DNA from: Coriobacteriales bacterium
GTDB lineage: Bacteria > Actinomycetota > Coriobacteriia > Coriobacteriales > UBA8131
DNA length: 10,146 nucleotides
Assembly: GCA_031272005.1 (NCBI GenBank)
Contig: JAISUQ010000055.1
Coordinates: 1 to 10,146 of the forward strand
Direction: 5' to 3'
The translations under genes were made by a program, and so were the position numbers. The notes beneath the pieces were generated by a model, which was given only the letters and a program-made list of their open reading frames with translations, made no database searches and was not told where the DNA came from. This document shows, piece by piece, positions 8,447 through 10,146 of the stretch. The stretch's first letter is position 1; every line of letters begins with the position of its first letter.

Positions 8447-8537
8447 ATTATGTTCAAGCGCTTTTCAACTTGATGCTCTCAGACAGCCCATTACTTTGCT
8501 CAAGCCTCGCGCAAGCTTCGCTCAACTCCGCAATTCT

Positions 8538-9089
8538 TCAACTGACGCTGCCGATGTGGTCCAGGGGGAACATGCGGAAGATTATCTTGCCTTTGAGGCT
8601 GGATTGGGCGATGGGGCCTAAGGCGGGGTTGCGGCTGTCGTTGCTGACTTCGCGGTTGTCGCCCAGGACGAAGATGGTGTCGGCGGGCACGGTGAGGGCG
8701 GCCATGGTGCCGGGGGTGGTGCCGCTCATCAGGTAGGGCTCATTGAGGGCTTCTCCGTTGCGGTAGACCTTGCCGTTTTTCACGGAGATGGTGTCGCCAG
8801 GCAGACCGATGACTCGCTTGACGAGGTTTTTCTCCTTGACTACCTGGCCACTCTCGTCCTTGGTCTGGACGTCGAAGACCACCAGGTCGCCGTATTGGGG
8901 CTCGGAGAACCAGTAGGCCCTGCGAGCAATGTAGAGGATGTCGTTGTCCTGGATGCCTGGCTGCATGGAGTGGCCGATGACCACCATCGGCGCGAAGAAC
9001 TGCAGCAGCAGAGCCAGCAGGGCTACGGCTATCAAGGCATCGCGGATTCCGGCGAAGAGCATCTTGCGCGTGCTGCGGCGCATCATCAT
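8538..9089 (-). CDS. lepB: Signal peptidase I (complete)
   Basis: This S26 membrane peptidase cleaves N-terminal signal peptides of secreted proteins. From the chosen ATG the protein has 183 residues: a short basic start (MMMRRSTRK), one transmembrane segment (about 14-34) and the catalytic domain outside the membrane. The catalytic Ser41 lies in IGHSMQPGI and the general base Lys91 in LVKRVIGLPGD, both in the right spacing; the later box VLGDNREVSNDSRN (141-154) is also intact. The reading frame is open back to 9158 but that part overlaps recR and is not hydrophobic, so I chose the ATG at 9089, 16 bases after the recR stop (ATGs at 9086 and 9083 are equally possible). No strong Shine-Dalgarno is seen, suggesting coupling with recR. 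Linkage to recR is less usual than linkage to trmD, where the second copy lies. Confidence 0.94.
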   Translation of the reverse strand: MMMRRSTRKMLFAGIRDALIAVALLALLLQFFAPMVVIGHSMQPGIQDNDILYIARRAYWFSEPQYGDLVVFDVQTKDESGQVVKEKNLVKRVIGLPGDTISVKNGKVYRNGEALNEPYLMSGTTPGTMAALTVPADTIFVLGDNREVSNDSRNPALGPIAQSSLKGKIIFRMFPLDHIGSVS

Positions 9090-9105
9090 AGCTGGCTGTC
9101 TCGAT

Positions 9106-9702
9106 TCATAGCTCGCGCCGGCTCTCGATGGCCCGGCCCAGGGTGACCTCATCGGCAAACTCCAGATCGCCGCCGACGGGCAGGCCGCTGGCCAGGCGGC
9201 TGGCCTTGATGCCCAGGGGCTTGATCAGGCGGGCCAGATAGGTGGCTGTGGTCTCGCCTTCGACATTGGGGTTGGTGGCCAGGATGACTTCCTGTATCTC
9301 GGTATTTGCTAGTCTTTCTAGCAATTCTTTGACATGCAGGTCGTCGGGGCCGATGCCGTCTATCGGCGAGATGGCACCGCCCAGCACATGATAAAGGCCG
9401 GAGAATTCGTGGGTGCGTTCGATGGCGGTGATGTCGCGGGGCTCGCTGACAACCATGAGCAGCGATTGGTCGCGGCGCTCGTCGGTGCAGATGGCGCAGA
9501 ACTCGCCTTCGGCATAGTTGAAGCAGCGCGGGCAGAAGTGCACCGTTTCCTTGACCTCAACGATGGCTGAAGCCAGGCGCTGGGCGCTTTCCTCATTGGC
9601 GTTGAGCAACCAGTAGACGATGCGCTGCGCCGACTTGGGGCCTATCCCTGGCAGCCGCTCGAACTCATCCAGCAGCTTTTGTATGGAGATGGCCTGAGCC
9701 AC
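9106..9702 (-). CDS. recR: Recombination mediator RecR
   Basis: RecR works with RecO (and RecF) to load RecA on SSB-coated DNA in gap repair. The 198-residue protein has the family's full length: a helix-hairpin-helix with LPGIGPKSAQR (17-27), a Cys4 zinc finger (Cys57, Cys60, Cys69, Cys72 in CPRC ... CAIC), a Toprim domain (about 80-175, with SEPRDITAIE and ATNPNVEGE) and the C-terminal GLPVGGDLEFADEVTLGRAI (173-192). The start is GTG at 9702, immediately after the ebfC stop (TAA then GTG, zero gap). The dnaX-ebfC-recR order is one of the most conserved bacterial clusters. An AT-rich patch with a 7-bp perfect inverted repeat (9306-9324) lies inside the coding region. Confidence 0.97.
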   Translation of the reverse strand: MAQAISIQKLLDEFERLPGIGPKSAQRIVYWLLNANEESAQRLASAIVEVKETVHFCPRCFNYAEGEFCAICTDERRDQSLLMVVSEPRDITAIERTHEFSGLYHVLGGAISPIDGIGPDDLHVKELLERLANTEIQEVILATNPNVEGETTATYLARLIKPLGIKASRLASGLPVGGDLEFADEVTLGRAIESRREL

Positions 9703-10008
9703 TTACAAGCCCGGGATATTGAGCCCGTTGGTGACGGCGCTCATGCGGATGTTGGCCAACTCGGAGACCTGGCGCAACGAGTCGTTGACAGCGGTGAGTA
9801 CCAGGTCCTGGAGCATCTCGACGTCTTCGGGGTCTACGGCCGCCGGGTCGATGGTGATGCTCATGATGCTGCCGTCGCCGGCGGCTACAGCCTTGACCAC
9901 GCCGCCGCCAGCCGAGGCTTCGCTGGTCAGAGTGGCTACTTCCTCCTGGGCTTTGGCCAGCTCAGCCTGCATCTTCTGGGCCTGCTTCATCATCTTCTTC
10001 ATGTCCAT
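9703..10008 (-). CDS. ebfC: Nucleoid-associated protein EbfC/YbaB
   Basis: This is a small dimeric DNA-binding protein of the YbaB family, 101 residues, close to the usual length. It has an N-terminal charged helix (MKKMMKQAQKMQAELAKAQEEV), the Gly-rich turn SAGGGVVKAVAAGDG, the strand SIMSITIDPAAVDPEDVEML and a C-terminal helix followed by TNGLNIPGL. It starts at ATG 10008 with AGGAAG 9 bases upstream; ATG 10002 is an alternative. It sits 23 bases after the dnaX stop and abuts recR, so all three are probably one transcript. The family binds DNA with little sequence preference; a direct role in recombination is only inferred from linkage. Confidence 0.95.
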   Translation of the reverse strand: MDMKKMMKQAQKMQAELAKAQEEVATLTSEASAGGGVVKAVAAGDGSIMSITIDPAAVDPEDVEMLQDLVLTAVNDSLRQVSELANIRMSAVTNGLNIPGL

Positions 10009-10031
10009 GTGGGGGCGCTTCCTTTCGCTGA

Positions 10032-10146
10032 TCAGTCGTCGACTTGCTCGAACTTTATGGGGACGCCAAAGCTGGCGGAGAGGATCTCTTCGGGGGTGGG
10101 GACAATGGTGCTGGGCGCGACATCCTGGGATACATCGGCTGTTGCA
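10032..10146 (-). CDS. dnaX: DNA polymerase III subunit tau/gamma, C-terminal end (partial)
   Basis: The last 37 codons of a gene that begins outside the window. The tail ends in EEILSASFGVPIKFEQVDD, matching the usual DnaX C-terminus in Gram-positive bacteria (an ILxxxFG ... FE pattern), preceded by a Pro/Thr-containing linker. The stop is TGA at 10032-10034. The assignment depends strongly on the following ebfC-recR genes, the standard neighbours of dnaX. The ATPase core and any programmed frameshift site lie outside the window. Confidence 0.8.
   Translation of the reverse strand, partial: ATADVSQDVAPSTIVPTPEEILSASFGVPIKFEQVDD

Noticed and set aside
8470..8537. Small plus-strand gene starting at 8470 that enters lepB
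   Set aside because: Most of it is antisense to the lepB 3' end and no domain or ribosome binding site was seen.

Overview
This window is a housekeeping stretch from a GC-rich bacterium, and every gene I can support lies on the minus strand. Read in the direction of transcription (right to left) it runs: end of dnaX, ebfC (YbaB), recR, a complete signal peptidase I (lepB), hppA (membrane pyrophosphatase), dnaG (primase), rpoD/sigA (primary sigma factor), rpsP, khpA, rimM, trmD, and the start of a second signal peptidase I gene cut by the window edge. The best guess for the source is a deep-branching Gram-positive lineage. A Coriobacteriia-like actinobacterium fits best: rpsP-khpA-rimM-trmD runs straight into lepB, khpA is present, the sigma factor ends in LRHPSRSSKLKDYLEE, and the pyrophosphatase looks K+-dependent. 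Chloroflexota or a GC-rich Bacillota cannot be excluded from this sequence alone.

Layout by transcription unit (inferred). (1) 10146-8538: dnaX-ebfC-recR-lepB, tightly packed (gaps of 23, 0 and 16 bases), ending at a hairpin near 8416-8446. (2) hppA alone, 8276-6111, with its own strong ribosome binding site, a plausible -10 upstream, and a 10-bp perfect hairpin with a GCAA loop after the stop. (3) dnaG, 5969-3999, with a consensus TATAAT just upstream. (4) rpoD, 3707-2331, separated from dnaG by 291 bases holding a weak terminator-like hairpin, a TATACT box, a perfect 12-bp inverted repeat and a G-run repeat. (5) rpsP-khpA-rimM-trmD-lepB, 2192 to the left edge, with gaps of 5, 9 and 1 bases and a final stop/start overlap.

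Functionally, the genes supply the clamp loader, recombination mediator and primase for replication and repair; the primary sigma factor for transcription; ribosomal protein S16, a KH RNA chaperone, a 16S processing factor and the m1G37 tRNA methyltransferase for translation; two signal peptidases for secretion; and a pyrophosphate-driven ion pump for energy conservation.

I see no previously undescribed multi-gene system here. The unusual features lie inside and between ordinary genes. In-frame tandem repeats (12-nt units in trmD, 15-nt units in dnaG) build Ala/Pro-rich low-complexity insertions in conserved enzymes, with a similar but non-repetitive spacer in rimM. A perfect inverted repeat sits at the predicted start of the rpoD transcript. 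A dnaX-type slippery heptamer lies in frame within dnaG. Non-ATG start codons are unusually common (trmD, rpsP, dnaG, rpoD, recR and probably the left-edge lepB).
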